A stretch of 64,000 nt of DNA from Tepidamorphus gemmatus (GTDB lineage: Bacteria; Pseudomonadota; Alphaproteobacteria; Rhizobiales; Tepidamorphaceae). Within the stretch, counting starts at the first letter, position 1; the number at the start of each line of letters is the position of its first letter. The stretch is from assembly GCF_004346195.1 (NCBI RefSeq), contig NZ_SMAK01000005.1, forward strand, positions 1 through 64,000. Direction: 5' to 3'. The translations under genes were made by a program, and so were the position numbers. A model generated the notes under the pieces. That model was not told the DNA's origin, did not search any database, and saw nothing but the letters and a program-made list of their open reading frames with translations. Of the stretch, positions 32,958 to 41,158 are shown piece by piece.

Positions 32958-33875
32958 TCAGAGCCGGTAGAACCGGATGGCGTTGTCGTGGAACAGCAGG
33001 CGCTGCTCCGCCTCACCGAGATCGGCGACAGCCGCCCGAAATCCGGCGAAGATCGTCGCGAACGGGCCTGCCAGCCTGTCGACGGGATAGTTGCTGGCGA
33101 ACATGCAACGGTCCACGCCGAAGATCGCGATCGCGTCGCGAATGATGGGGCCATTCGCCTCCACTGTCCAGGGCAGACCCGGCCGCCCGAGACCGGAGAT
33201 TTTCAGGGCCACGTTGGGGCGTGCCGCGACCTCCTGCAGCGCGCGTCGCCAGCCGGCGAGCCCCTCCGGGCTGCGGTCGGCGGGAAGTCCGGTGTGATTG
33301 ATGATGATTTGCGTGGCGGGGAAGTCGGCGGCGAGATCGGCCGCTGCAGGAAGATGCCACCACGGTGTCTGCAGATCGTAGGACAGGCCGAACCGCTCGA
33401 GCAGCGCATAGCCGGCCCGCCATTTGGGATCGTCCATCGACCCCTTGGCGCCGCGCCGCGCCTCGTCCGGCCGCGCGGCAGCTGCCGGCTTGTGGCGGAT
33501 GCCGCGCACCAGCGGCGAGGCGGCGTGCCCGGCCAGAACCTCCTCGATGTCGTCGCGGTCGGGCTCGGCATGGCCGACAATGGCGCTGGGCAGGCCGTGT
33601 TCGGCAGCGACCGACTCCAGCCAGCGGGTCTCCGCGACCGGAGTGCTGCGGTCCCATTCCGCCTCGACATGGACGGTCTTGACGATCCGGTGGCCGGCCG
33701 AGTCCACCCGGTAGTCGGACGGCATGTAGGTGCGCCGGATCGCCGAATAGTCACCGTAGCGGAACGCGATCGGCTCGGGATCGCAAAGCCAGGGATGGTA
33801 ATTGCGCTCAAGATCCCAGAAATGCTGATGCGCGTCGACGATCGGGAAATCGTCCGGCATCTGCCGCCCGCTCAC
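32958..33875 (-). CDS. Amidohydrolase-2 family metal-dependent hydrolase
   Basis: The protein has 305 residues. The N-terminal metal motif is IVDAHQHFWD. Later features are TVHVEAEWD, GIRHKPA, IIINHTGLP and the C-terminal FASNYPVDRL, the pattern of L-fuconolactonase / 2-pyrone-4,6-dicarboxylate lactonase-like enzymes. It hydrolyses a lactone or cyclic ester in a catabolic route. It overlaps pdxA-like by four bases, so both are translated from one transcript divergent to the TRAP genes. The substrate cannot be deduced. Confidence 0.85.
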   Translation of the reverse strand: MSGRQMPDDFPIVDAHQHFWDLERNYHPWLCDPEPIAFRYGDYSAIRRTYMPSDYRVDSAGHRIVKTVHVEAEWDRSTPVAETRWLESVAAEHGLPSAIVGHAEPDRDDIEEVLAGHAASPLVRGIRHKPAAAARPDEARRGAKGSMDDPKWRAGYALLERFGLSYDLQTPWWHLPAAADLAADFPATQIIINHTGLPADRSPEGLAGWRRALQEVAARPNVALKISGLGRPGLPWTVEANGPIIRDAIAIFGVDRCMFASNYPVDRLAGPFATIFAGFRAAVADLGEAEQRLLFHDNAIRFYRL

Positions 33876-34885
33876 GCCGCTGCCCGCGCCCGGCGGGCGC
33901 GGCCGAGCGAGACCAGCGTCTCGAACGCCCTTATCGTCGCCGACGGGTCGGCAATGCCGCGCCCCGCAATGTCATAGGCAGTGCCGTGTGCCGGCGTCGC
34001 GATCGGGATCGGGAAGCCCCCGAGGATGGTGACACCGCGCTCGAAGCCCATCAGCTTGAGCGCGATCTGTCCCTGATCGTGATACATGCTGAGCACCACG
34101 TCGTAGTCGCCCCGCCGTGCCTTGAGCCAGATCGTGTCCGCTGGGAACGGTCCCTCGACAGCATAGCCGCGCCGCCGTGCCTCTGCCACGGCCGGTGCGA
34201 TGATATCGATCTCCTCCGTGCCGAACAGCCCGCCCTCGCCGGCATGCGGATTGAGACCGGCCACCGCGATCCGCGGCGCGGACTGCCCGGCCGCCGTGAC
34301 CGTCGCGGACGCCGCCTCGATGGCAGCGACCACCCGCTCGACCGAGAGCAGACCGGCCACCTCCCTCAGGGGCTCGTGCGAGGTGACACGGGCGTTCCAC
34401 AGATTATCAAGCCGGTTGTACTCGCTGCACGGCCCGGTCCACTCCAGCACCGAGGCCGCCCAGCGGATCTCGTCGGGGAACGGATTGCCCGCCCGCTTGA
34501 GCGCCAGCTTGTTGAACGGGGTGAACATCACCGCGTCGATGCGCCCGGCCTTTGCCAGCATCAGCACCTCGCGGAAATTGCGCATGGCGAAGGTACCGCC
34601 CGCCGCGCTCGCCTCTGCCGGCGGCACATCGGCGGGGTTGAGATGCTCAAGATCGACCAGCACCGGTCTGCCCGGTGCGGCCGGACCGGCCTCGGCCGGA
34701 GCGATGTCGACGGTCAGGCCCGCCACCGCCGCGCCGGCCGCCAGAACCCGCCGGTCGCCCACCACCGTCACCGCCGCCTGCGCCATCAGATCGGCACGGG
34801 CGATCAGCTTCGCCAGCAGCTCGGGGCTGATACCTGCGGGATCGCCCATGGCGATGCCAATTCGGGGGAAATCGTTGTCCGACAT
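33872..34885 (-). CDS. PdxA-family 4-phosphate dehydrogenase (PdxA2-like)
   Basis: The protein has 337 residues. The NAD-dependent decarboxylating dehydrogenase fold of PdxA is clear: RIGIAMGDPAGISPELLAKL, MFTPFNKLALKRAG, VTSHEPLREV, LNPHAGEGGLFGTEE, MYHDQGQIALKLMGF, AHGTAYDIAGRG. Catabolic PdxA2 enzymes oxidise D-threonate or D-erythronate 4-phosphate. This one lies beside a TRAP transporter and GntR regulator, not with vitamin B6 genes, so a catabolic role is more likely than pyridoxal synthesis. No D-threonate kinase (DtnK) is seen in the window. Confidence 0.85.
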   Translation of the reverse strand: MSDNDFPRIGIAMGDPAGISPELLAKLIARADLMAQAAVTVVGDRRVLAAGAAVAGLTVDIAPAEAGPAAPGRPVLVDLEHLNPADVPPAEASAAGGTFAMRNFREVLMLAKAGRIDAVMFTPFNKLALKRAGNPFPDEIRWAASVLEWTGPCSEYNRLDNLWNARVTSHEPLREVAGLLSVERVVAAIEAASATVTAAGQSAPRIAVAGLNPHAGEGGLFGTEEIDIIAPAVAEARRRGYAVEGPFPADTIWLKARRGDYDVVLSMYHDQGQIALKLMGFERGVTILGGFPIPIATPAHGTAYDIAGRGIADPSATIRAFETLVSLGRARRARAAA

Positions 34886-34922
34886 GCGGTGCCTCTCCGA
34901 TGATGTCCGCTGTCTATTCGAA

Positions 34923-34934
34923 TTGCATATTGCA
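34923..34934. promoter_or_regulatory. Possible GntR operator between pdxA-like and dctP genes
   Basis: TTGCATATTGCA lies in the divergent spacer between the PdxA-like and DctP genes. A near-identical TTGCATTTTGCA occurs at 39806-39817, beyond the last gene of the same block. The repeat and its positions suggest the site of the FCD-type GntR regulator encoded at 38096. The motif is in AT-rich DNA that could also hold both promoters. Confidence 0.45.
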
Positions 34935-35017
34935 TTCAATCCTGCCATTGGGCAATCTTCGGTTCAGGAGGCGCCAGTCCTCCAGGCCAAACGAACACCT
35001 CTTGGGAGGACGATTCG

Positions 35018-36013
35018 ATGACTGCTTTCGTTCGACTGACCGCATTCGCCGCGGCCGCATTCGCGCTTGCCGTGCCCGATCTTGCCGCGGCGCAGACCGT
35101 CCTGCGCTATGCCCATGTCGGCGCCGAGGGTGAATCGCAGACCCGTTACGCCGCCGAGCTCGCCGAACTTGTCAAGGAGAAGACCGACGGCCGCGTCGTC
35201 ATCCAGGTGTTTCCGGGCTCCCAGCTCGGCAATCTGAGCGAGATGATCGACGGGGTGCGCATCGGCTCGATCCAGATGGCCCATCACGACTTTTCCTCGC
35301 TCGACCGGATCGAGCCGGACGTCGCGGTGTTCAACGCACCATTCGCCTATCGCAATCCCGAACACGCGATGAAGGCGACCGCCGAGGCCACCTCGCCGGT
35401 GATGCGGGAGATCAATAAGAAGCTTGTCGAGAAGGGTGGCGTGCGGATCGTCGGCAACTTCTATCGCGGCGCTCGCCAGCTGACCGCCCGCTATCCCGTC
35501 TATTCGCCCAAGGACATGGAAGGGAAGAAGTTCCGTGCCGTGCCGGTGCCGCTGTGGAACTCGATGATCAAGGGCATGGGCGCGATCCCGACCCCGGTCG
35601 AGATCTCCGAGATCATGCCGGCGCTGATGACCGGCCTGGTCGAGGGTCAGGAGAATCCGCTCAACAACATCATCGCCCGCAAGATGTACGAGGCGAACAA
35701 GTACGTCATGATGACCAGCCACATGGAGTCGGTGCTGGCGGTGTTCGTCAACGAGGAGGCCTGGCAGAAGATTCCCGAGGCCGACCGCGCCCTGATGCAG
35801 GAAGCCTTCGACGAGATGGCGCAGCGCTCGCTCCAATGGGCGAGGGACGCCGAGGCCGGCGAGATCCAGTTTCTGAAGGACAACGGCGTCACGATCATCG
35901 ACGCGTCCAACGGACTCGACATCGAGGCGTTTCGCGAGGCGGTCGGCAAGCAGATTCGCGCCGACTATCCCGGCTGGAGCGCCTATCTCGAGCAAATCGC
36001 GGCGATTGAGTAG
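35018..36013 (+). CDS. dctP: TRAP transporter substrate-binding protein, DctP family
   Basis: The protein has 331 residues with a signal peptide (1-26, ending DLAAAQ). Family motifs are TRYAAELAELVKEKTDGRVVIQVFPGSQLG, KDMEGKKFRAVPVPLWNSM and the ligand loop VEGQENPLNNI. It binds an organic acid in the periplasm and hands it to DctQM. The ligand is probably a carboxylate, possibly a sugar acid, judging from the PdxA-like and 3-hydroxyisobutyrate dehydrogenase-like neighbours. Confidence 0.92.
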   Translation: MTAFVRLTAFAAAAFALAVPDLAAAQTVLRYAHVGAEGESQTRYAAELAELVKEKTDGRVVIQVFPGSQLGNLSEMIDGVRIGSIQMAHHDFSSLDRIEPDVAVFNAPFAYRNPEHAMKATAEATSPVMREINKKLVEKGGVRIVGNFYRGARQLTARYPVYSPKDMEGKKFRAVPVPLWNSMIKGMGAIPTPVEISEIMPALMTGLVEGQENPLNNIIARKMYEANKYVMMTSHMESVLAVFVNEEAWQKIPEADRALMQEAFDEMAQRSLQWARDAEAGEIQFLKDNGVTIIDASNGLDIEAFREAVGKQIRADYPGWSAYLEQIAAIE

Positions 36014-36143
36014 CAGTCCGGGGCGCGGTCGGCCCGAGCGCCACCCGGCAGACGTCATGCCCGCCGACGCGTGACGCAGAGTCGACCGCCCTCCTGGGTC
36101 AGGACCGGTCGTAACCGGCCGTCTCGCGGCGGCAGGGGAAAGG

Positions 36144-36166
36144 ATGCCCGGGCTCGACCCGGGCAT
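36144..36166. repeat. ATGCCCGGG palindromic intergenic element
   Basis: ATGCCCGGG-CTCGA-CCCGGGCAT is a perfect 9-bp inverted repeat with a 5-base loop between dctP and dctQ. The same palindrome is a familiar dispersed repeat of alphaproteobacterial intergenic DNA. As a stable mRNA hairpin it may lower expression of the membrane subunits relative to the binding protein. It also generates a false upstream start (MPGLDPGM) for dctQ. Confidence 0.75.
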
Positions 36167-36230
36167 GACGTGGCAGGGAGCAGAGGCCGGGCCGTTGCCC
36201 GCCTCGACAGACGGCAGCAGGGCACAACAC

Positions 36231-36719
36231 ATGGACACCCTCTGGCAATATGTCGAACGCCTGCTCAGCGCGATCGCGATGACCGCGCTCGCCGCGCTCG
36301 TGCTGCTGCCGGCGACGCAGGTGTTCCTGCGCGACGTCTTCTCCGCTCCGATCATCGGGCTCGAGGAGGCGACGCGCTGGTCGCTGATCATTCTCGTGTT
36401 CGCGGCCGCGCCGCTCCTGATTTCGACCAACCAGCAGATCCGCCTCGCGGAGTTCACCCTGCTGCTGCCGGCGGGCGTCCGCAATCTGCTCGAGCGCATC
36501 ACCCTGCTCGCGGGCGGCATCGTGCTCGGCATCATCGCCTGGTCGGGGTTGCTGTCGATCCTGCGCAATTCCGGCACGCGCACGCCGACGCTCGACATCC
36601 CGTTCTGGCTGTTTGCGCTGCCCATGCTGGCCGGCTTCGGGCTGGCCGCGATCGGTTACGTCTGGTTCGCCCTGCGCCGCGCCGCACCCCCCGTGGGCGG
36701 CGAGGGGCAGATCACCTGA
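36231..36719 (+). CDS. dctQ: TRAP transporter small membrane subunit DctQ
   Basis: The protein has 162 residues with four predicted membrane helices (LLSAIAMTALAALVLLPA, WSLIILVFAAAPLLIST, ITLLAGGIVLGIIAW, WLFALPMLAGFGLAAIGYVW) and the conserved VFLRDVFSAPIIGLEEATRW. It pairs with DctM to carry the DctP ligand inward with sodium. The start at 36231 begins MDTLWQYVERLLSA. An earlier frame start at 36144 is an artefact of the palindrome there. Confidence 0.9.
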   Translation: MDTLWQYVERLLSAIAMTALAALVLLPATQVFLRDVFSAPIIGLEEATRWSLIILVFAAAPLLISTNQQIRLAEFTLLLPAGVRNLLERITLLAGGIVLGIIAWSGLLSILRNSGTRTPTLDIPFWLFALPMLAGFGLAAIGYVWFALRRAAPPVGGEGQIT

Positions 36720-36811
36720 GCGGCAGGATGCCCGCGCTGATGTTCCGGCCCCCGCAGCCGCGGCGGCTGGCCGCCCGCCTTGTCCGGACCTGGAAACGGA
36801 GCTGACCCCGC

Positions 36812-38092
36812 ATGGATCTCGGCCTTGTGGTCATCCTCGCCTTCTTCGTGCTGTTCCTGCTGGGCTTTCCGGTAGTGTTCGCGATCCTGATTCCCTCCGT
36901 CACCTACATCTGGTGGCAGGAGATCCCGCTCGCCGTGGTCGGCCAGCGCGTGCTCTACGCGCTCGATTCCTTTCCGCTGGTCGCCGTGCCGGTGTTCATC
37001 CTGGTCGGCAACCTGATGAACGCGGCGGGGATCACCGAGAAGCTGTTCCGCTTCGCCGATGTGCTGGTCGGCCGGCTCTATGGCGGGCTTGCCCAGGTCA
37101 ATATCGTCGCAAGCCTGATCTTCTCGGGTGTGTCCGGCGCCGCACTCGCCGATGTCGGCGGGCTGGGGCGGATCGAGATCAAGGCGATGAAGGATCGCGG
37201 CTTCAAGCTTCCCTTCGCCGCCGCCGTCACCGGCGCCTCGGCGATCGTCGGGCCGATCTTTCCGCCCTCGATCCCGCTCATCATCTACGCCTCGGTGACC
37301 TCGGTCTCGGCACTGCAACTGCTAGTCGCAGGCATCGTGCCCGCGCTCCTCTGCGTCGCCATGCTGATGGGGGCGACCGCCATTGTCGCCATGCGGTTCG
37401 ACTTGCCGCGCGCCGACCGCTGGCCACGCCCGCGCGAACTGTGGACCGCCTTCTGGCCGGCCTTTCCGGCGCTGCTCGCCCCGGTCGTGCTGATCGGCGG
37501 CATGATGTCGGGCAGCTTCACACCGACCGAAGCCTCGGCGGTCTGCGTCATCTATGTGCTGGCGGTCGGGATCTTCTACTACCGCGACATGAGCTGGCGC
37601 TTCATCCGCGAGGCCGCCGTCAACACCGTGCGCGGCACCGCCGCGATCCTGATCATCGTCGCGGCCGCGGCGATGTTCGGCTGGATCCTCGCCGTCGAGC
37701 AGGTGCCGCAGGCCTTTTCCGCCTGGACGTCGGGCATTGCCGGCAACCCGTACCTGTTGCTCCTGATCGTCAACATCATATTCTTCATCGCCGGCATGTT
37801 CATCGATTCCACGACCGCGACGCTGCTGCTGGTGCCGATCATCGCGCCGCCGCTGGTCGCCGCCGGTGTCGATCCGATCCATCTCGGCATCATCATCATC
37901 TTCAACCTGATGATCGGTACGATAACCCCGCCCTTCGGCCTGTCGCTGTTCCTGCTGTCCAGCATGACCGGCGTCCCGATGATGAAGCTGCTGCGGGCCA
38001 TGGTGCCGTTCTACCCTGCCCTGTTCGCGACGCTGGCATTGATCGTACTGTTGCCGGGTATGGTGCTGTGGCTCCCCTCGATGCTCAGGTGA
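36812..38092 (+). CDS. dctM: TRAP transporter large permease DctM
   Basis: The protein has 426 residues and about twelve membrane helices. Family motifs are GFPVVFAILIPSVTYI, VPVFILVGNLMNAAGITEKLFRFAD, IFPPSIPLIIYASV, GSFTPTEASAVCVIYVL and GTITPPFGLSLFL. It is the transport channel of the tripartite system. The stop is only three bases before the GntR gene start, so transporter and regulator are probably co-transcribed. Confidence 0.93.
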   Translation: MDLGLVVILAFFVLFLLGFPVVFAILIPSVTYIWWQEIPLAVVGQRVLYALDSFPLVAVPVFILVGNLMNAAGITEKLFRFADVLVGRLYGGLAQVNIVASLIFSGVSGAALADVGGLGRIEIKAMKDRGFKLPFAAAVTGASAIVGPIFPPSIPLIIYASVTSVSALQLLVAGIVPALLCVAMLMGATAIVAMRFDLPRADRWPRPRELWTAFWPAFPALLAPVVLIGGMMSGSFTPTEASAVCVIYVLAVGIFYYRDMSWRFIREAAVNTVRGTAAILIIVAAAAMFGWILAVEQVPQAFSAWTSGIAGNPYLLLLIVNIIFFIAGMFIDSTTATLLLVPIIAPPLVAAGVDPIHLGIIIIFNLMIGTITPPFGLSLFLLSSMTGVPMMKLLRAMVPFYPALFATLALIVLLPGMVLWLPSMLR

Positions 38093-38095
38093 CCC

Positions 38096-38857
38096 ATGAC
38101 CTCAACAACCGGCTCAGACCTCGCGGACAGCGTCCGGTCCACAAGGCCCGATGCCGGCGGCCCGCTCGGCTGGCGTTCCCTGCACGAGACGGTCACGCAG
38201 CGGCTGCGCGACCTGATCGTCGAGGGACACCTCAAGGAAGGCAGCCGCATCGTCGAGCGCGAGCTCTGCGAGAAGCTCGGCGTCTCGCGCACACCATTGC
38301 GCGAGGCCTTCAAGGTGCTGGCCGGCGAGGGCCTGGTCGAGCTTCATCCCAATCGCGGCGCCGTGGTCAGTACGCTCGGCCCGGTCGAGGCGCGCGACAT
38401 GCTGCGCGTCATCGCCAGACTGGAGGCGCTGGCCGGTGAACTTGCCTGCGCCGAGGCGAGCGACGAGGAGATCGCGATGATCCGGCGGATGCATGACCGG
38501 ATGGTGGAACTCTACCACCAGGCCGACCGCTCGCCCTATTTCCGGCTCAACCAGGACATTCACCTCGCCATCGTCACTGCGGCCCGCAATCCCGTCCTGT
38601 CGGCAGTGCATGGCCGGCTGCACGCGCGGATGAAACGCATCCGCTTCCGCGGCAACGACGTGCCAGCGAACTGGGCGGCCGCGGTGGCCGATCACAATGA
38701 GATCATAGCGGCGCTGGAGCGCCGCGACGGGCCTGCGACGGCCGCAGCCCTGCAGCGCCATCTCGACAGGGCATGGGTGCGGCTCGCCGAGAGCCTCGGG
38801 ATCGACCCGGACACGATGCGGCCCCTGGACGGACAAGCGGCGAAGGAGGACACGTGA
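38096..38857 (+). CDS. GntR-family regulator, FCD subfamily
   Basis: The protein has 253 residues. A winged helix-turn-helix (VTQRLRDLIVEGHLKEGSRIVERELCEKLGVSRTPLREAFKVL) is followed by the all-helical FCD ligand domain. Metal-binding histidines lie in RLNQDIHLAIVTAARN and AVADHNEIIAALE. It likely senses the substrate of the surrounding catabolic block and represses it, perhaps through the TTGCATWTTGCA sites at 34923 and 39806. It overlaps the next gene by one base (TGATG). Confidence 0.9.
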   Translation: MTSTTGSDLADSVRSTRPDAGGPLGWRSLHETVTQRLRDLIVEGHLKEGSRIVERELCEKLGVSRTPLREAFKVLAGEGLVELHPNRGAVVSTLGPVEARDMLRVIARLEALAGELACAEASDEEIAMIRRMHDRMVELYHQADRSPYFRLNQDIHLAIVTAARNPVLSAVHGRLHARMKRIRFRGNDVPANWAAAVADHNEIIAALERRDGPATAAALQRHLDRAWVRLAESLGIDPDTMRPLDGQAAKEDT

Positions 38858-39729
38858 TGAGCGAAACGGTCGGCTTCATCGGTCTAGGGCTGATGGGCGA
38901 GGGCTTCACCCGCCGGCTCCTCGCGACGGGTCATCGCGTCGTCGGCTACGACATCGAACCGGCCAGGGTCGCCGCGGCGACCGGCTGGGGTGTCGAGGCC
39001 GCCGCCTCACCCGCCGAGGTCGCCCGCACCGCCGAGATCGTCCTCGTCTGCGTCGTCAATACCACGGCCGTCGAGGCGGTTGCTGCCGACATCGCCGGCG
39101 CCGGACGGCTCGACGGCAAGGTGCTGGTCGATCATTCGACGACAGAGATCGCCGCCACCCGTCGCATCGCGACAATGCTCCACGAACGCGCCGGCATGGG
39201 CTTCGTCGATGCGCCGGTGTCCGGCGGCCCGGAAGCCGCGCTCAAGGGAACGCTCGCCATCATGGCTGGTGGAAGCGATGCTGCGATCGCGAAGATCCGT
39301 CCGGTCGTCGAACGGCTCGGCAATCTCACCCATATGGGCGGCGTGGGCACCGGCCAGGCGACCAAGCTCGTCAACCAGACTATCGTCCTGACGAACTACT
39401 GCGTGCTTGCCGAGGCGCTCAGGCTCGCCCAGGCGCATGGCGTCGACGCGGCCCGCATTCCCGAGGCGCTGAAGGCCGGCCATGCCGGCTCCAACCTGCT
39501 TCCCGTGGCCTTCCAGCGGATGATCGCCGAGGACTTTGCCCCGCGCGGGTATACCCGCCAGGTGTTGAAGGATCTCGAGATGCTGCAGGCGGACGCCCGC
39601 GAGCATCATCTCGCCATGCCGATGGCGTCGCAGGCATTGACCCTGTTCCGCCTGCTCTACGCCAGCGGCAAGTCCGAGCTCGACGGCATGGCGGTCGTCA
39701 CGCTCTATCCCCGACCGCAGCCGCACTGA
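38857..39729 (+). CDS. 3-hydroxyisobutyrate dehydrogenase-family NAD(P) oxidoreductase
   Basis: The protein has 290 residues. The Rossmann start is VGFIGLGLMGEGFTRRLLATG, the substrate motif is FVDAPVSGGPEAALKGTLAI, and the catalytic lysine lies in GTGQATKLVNQ. The branch includes beta-hydroxyacid dehydrogenases such as L-threonate dehydrogenase (LtnD), tartronate semialdehyde reductase and 3-hydroxyisobutyrate dehydrogenase. In this block, with a PdxA-like enzyme, a four-carbon sugar acid is a reasonable substrate, but this is inference. Confidence 0.88.
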   Translation: MSETVGFIGLGLMGEGFTRRLLATGHRVVGYDIEPARVAAATGWGVEAAASPAEVARTAEIVLVCVVNTTAVEAVAADIAGAGRLDGKVLVDHSTTEIAATRRIATMLHERAGMGFVDAPVSGGPEAALKGTLAIMAGGSDAAIAKIRPVVERLGNLTHMGGVGTGQATKLVNQTIVLTNYCVLAEALRLAQAHGVDAARIPEALKAGHAGSNLLPVAFQRMIAEDFAPRGYTRQVLKDLEMLQADAREHHLAMPMASQALTLFRLLYASGKSELDGMAVVTLYPRPQPH

Positions 39730-39805
39730 ACCCACCCCCGCTGCCTCGCCCGCGCCAGTCCCGCGGGCCGGCCCGGTGCGGCGGCCCCTGCCCTCATCTT
39801 GGCCA

Positions 39806-39817
39806 TTGCATTTTGCA
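39806..39817. promoter_or_regulatory. Second copy of the TTGCATWTTGCA motif
   Basis: TTGCATTTTGCA lies in the 341-base gene-free stretch 39730-40070, just after the dehydrogenase gene and upstream of the AraC regulator. It matches 11 of 12 bases of the motif at 34923. It may be another operator of the GntR regulator, extending control to the next unit. Nothing else definite is seen in the stretch. Confidence 0.4.
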
Positions 39818-40070
39818 CGGCATGTCGCACTGTTGAGCCTCGACAAGGCCTCGGGCTGCAGTTCTGCACCCAGCCGCAACAGAGCGCGCACTCCGCGACA
39901 AGCGGGGCGTGGCAAGTGGTGATTGAATAGTCGAGGACCTCGACAGCCCACAGGCAAGGGGCGCGAAGTCGTTCTCGCGATAATGGCTGCGAGGGGCCGG
40001 CGGTGCGCCGGGGGAGACGGGAACCTCTCCAGGCGCCGAACTCCGGCGGCTGTGGAACGGGAGGTTCGGA

Positions 40071-41048
40071 ATGCGGGTCAGCTATTCGGCTGCGCAAGCC
40101 GCACCGGAGGAGCGGAAGCGCTTCTGGGACGAGGTGATCTCGCGCACCTATTTCCCGCTTGAGCTCCAGTTCCACGACACGCCCAGCTTCTCAGGCTCCG
40201 TCGATGCCTGGTCGCTCGGGGCGGTGTCGCTGTCGCGCAACGTCTCCGACGGAATGGTCTACCGACGCCACGAACGTCATCTGCTGCACGAGCGCGAGGA
40301 GCACTACCTGATCACCATCCCGGAGCGTTCCGAGATCTGCTTTACCCAAGACGGCAAGGACGTCCGCTGCCGGCCCGGCGCGTTTCTCGTCGAGCGCAGC
40401 CATCTGCCCTACGAGTTCAGCTACGCCGATCCGAACGCACTTTGGGTTCTCAAGGTACCGGCGGCAACGCTGCGGGCCCGCATCGGCCATCCCGAACGGC
40501 TCGCCACCCTGAGTTTCGATGCAACCCGCGGCATCGGTGCCCTGTTCGTCGACATGGTGCGGCTCGCCGCCCCGAGGCTTGACGAGATGGACGAGGCCGC
40601 GCGCGGCCTCACCGGCAGGCACATGGTCGAACTGCTGGCGATGTCGGTGGAGGCCGACGACCGGGTGCTGGCCAGCGGCGCAAGCCCCGTGCAGAGTGCC
40701 CACCTGCATCGCGTCGAGCGCTTCATCCGCGCCCATCTGGCGCGGTCCGACCTGACCCCGCAGACGATCGCCGAAGGTTGCGGGATCTCGGTGCGTTACC
40801 TGCACCAGCTGTTCGAGAACCAGGGTGCGACGGTCAGCGAATGGGTCCGCCGCCAGCGGCTGATGATGTGCGACGAGGCGCTGTCCGATCCCAACTGCCG
40901 GCAATCGATCTCCGATCTCGCCTATCAATGGGGCTTCAGCGACCAGGCGCAGTTCAGCCGCCACTACAAGGCATTCTTCGGCCGCACGCCGAGCGAAACG
41001 CGGGCGCTTGCCCGTGCCAGGCTTGTCGCCGCGGCCTCCGAGCCATAG
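40071..41048 (+). CDS. AraC-family transcriptional regulator
   Basis: The protein has 325 residues. The N-terminal ligand-sensing domain has the AraC_binding_2/NphR type start (EERKRFWDEVISRTYFPLEL). The C-terminal AraC DNA-binding domain contains two helix-turn-helices (TPQTIAEGCGISVRYLHQLFE and SISDLAYQWGFSDQAQFSRHYKAFFG). It is encoded 110 bases upstream of the hydantoinase genes on the same strand, so it probably activates them. The inducer is unknown. Confidence 0.9.
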   Translation: MRVSYSAAQAAPEERKRFWDEVISRTYFPLELQFHDTPSFSGSVDAWSLGAVSLSRNVSDGMVYRRHERHLLHEREEHYLITIPERSEICFTQDGKDVRCRPGAFLVERSHLPYEFSYADPNALWVLKVPAATLRARIGHPERLATLSFDATRGIGALFVDMVRLAAPRLDEMDEAARGLTGRHMVELLAMSVEADDRVLASGASPVQSAHLHRVERFIRAHLARSDLTPQTIAEGCGISVRYLHQLFENQGATVSEWVRRQRLMMCDEALSDPNCRQSISDLAYQWGFSDQAQFSRHYKAFFGRTPSETRALARARLVAAASEP

Positions 41049-41158
41049 CCGCACCGGCGGCCGCCGGCCGACCGGTACTTCATCCTTCGGCGACGGGGCG
41101 GGCCATCCGCGTGATGGGCAGGCCTCGGCCGGACCGATCACCAAAGAGGAGAGGACGC

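Noticed and set aside
36144-36230. Upstream start for dctQ (MPGLDPGM...)
   Set aside because: It is produced by the ATGCCCGGG palindrome; DctQ proteins start near MDTLWQYVERLLSA.
36613-38439. Plus-strand open frame of 608 codons over the TRAP genes
   Set aside because: It is a frame-shifted shadow of dctM and the GntR gene, Arg/Pro-rich with no domain.
41049-41158. Hairpin-like GC-rich sequence after the first AraC gene
   Set aside because: The arms are short and imperfect (around CCGGCGGCCGCCGG), as expected from base composition.
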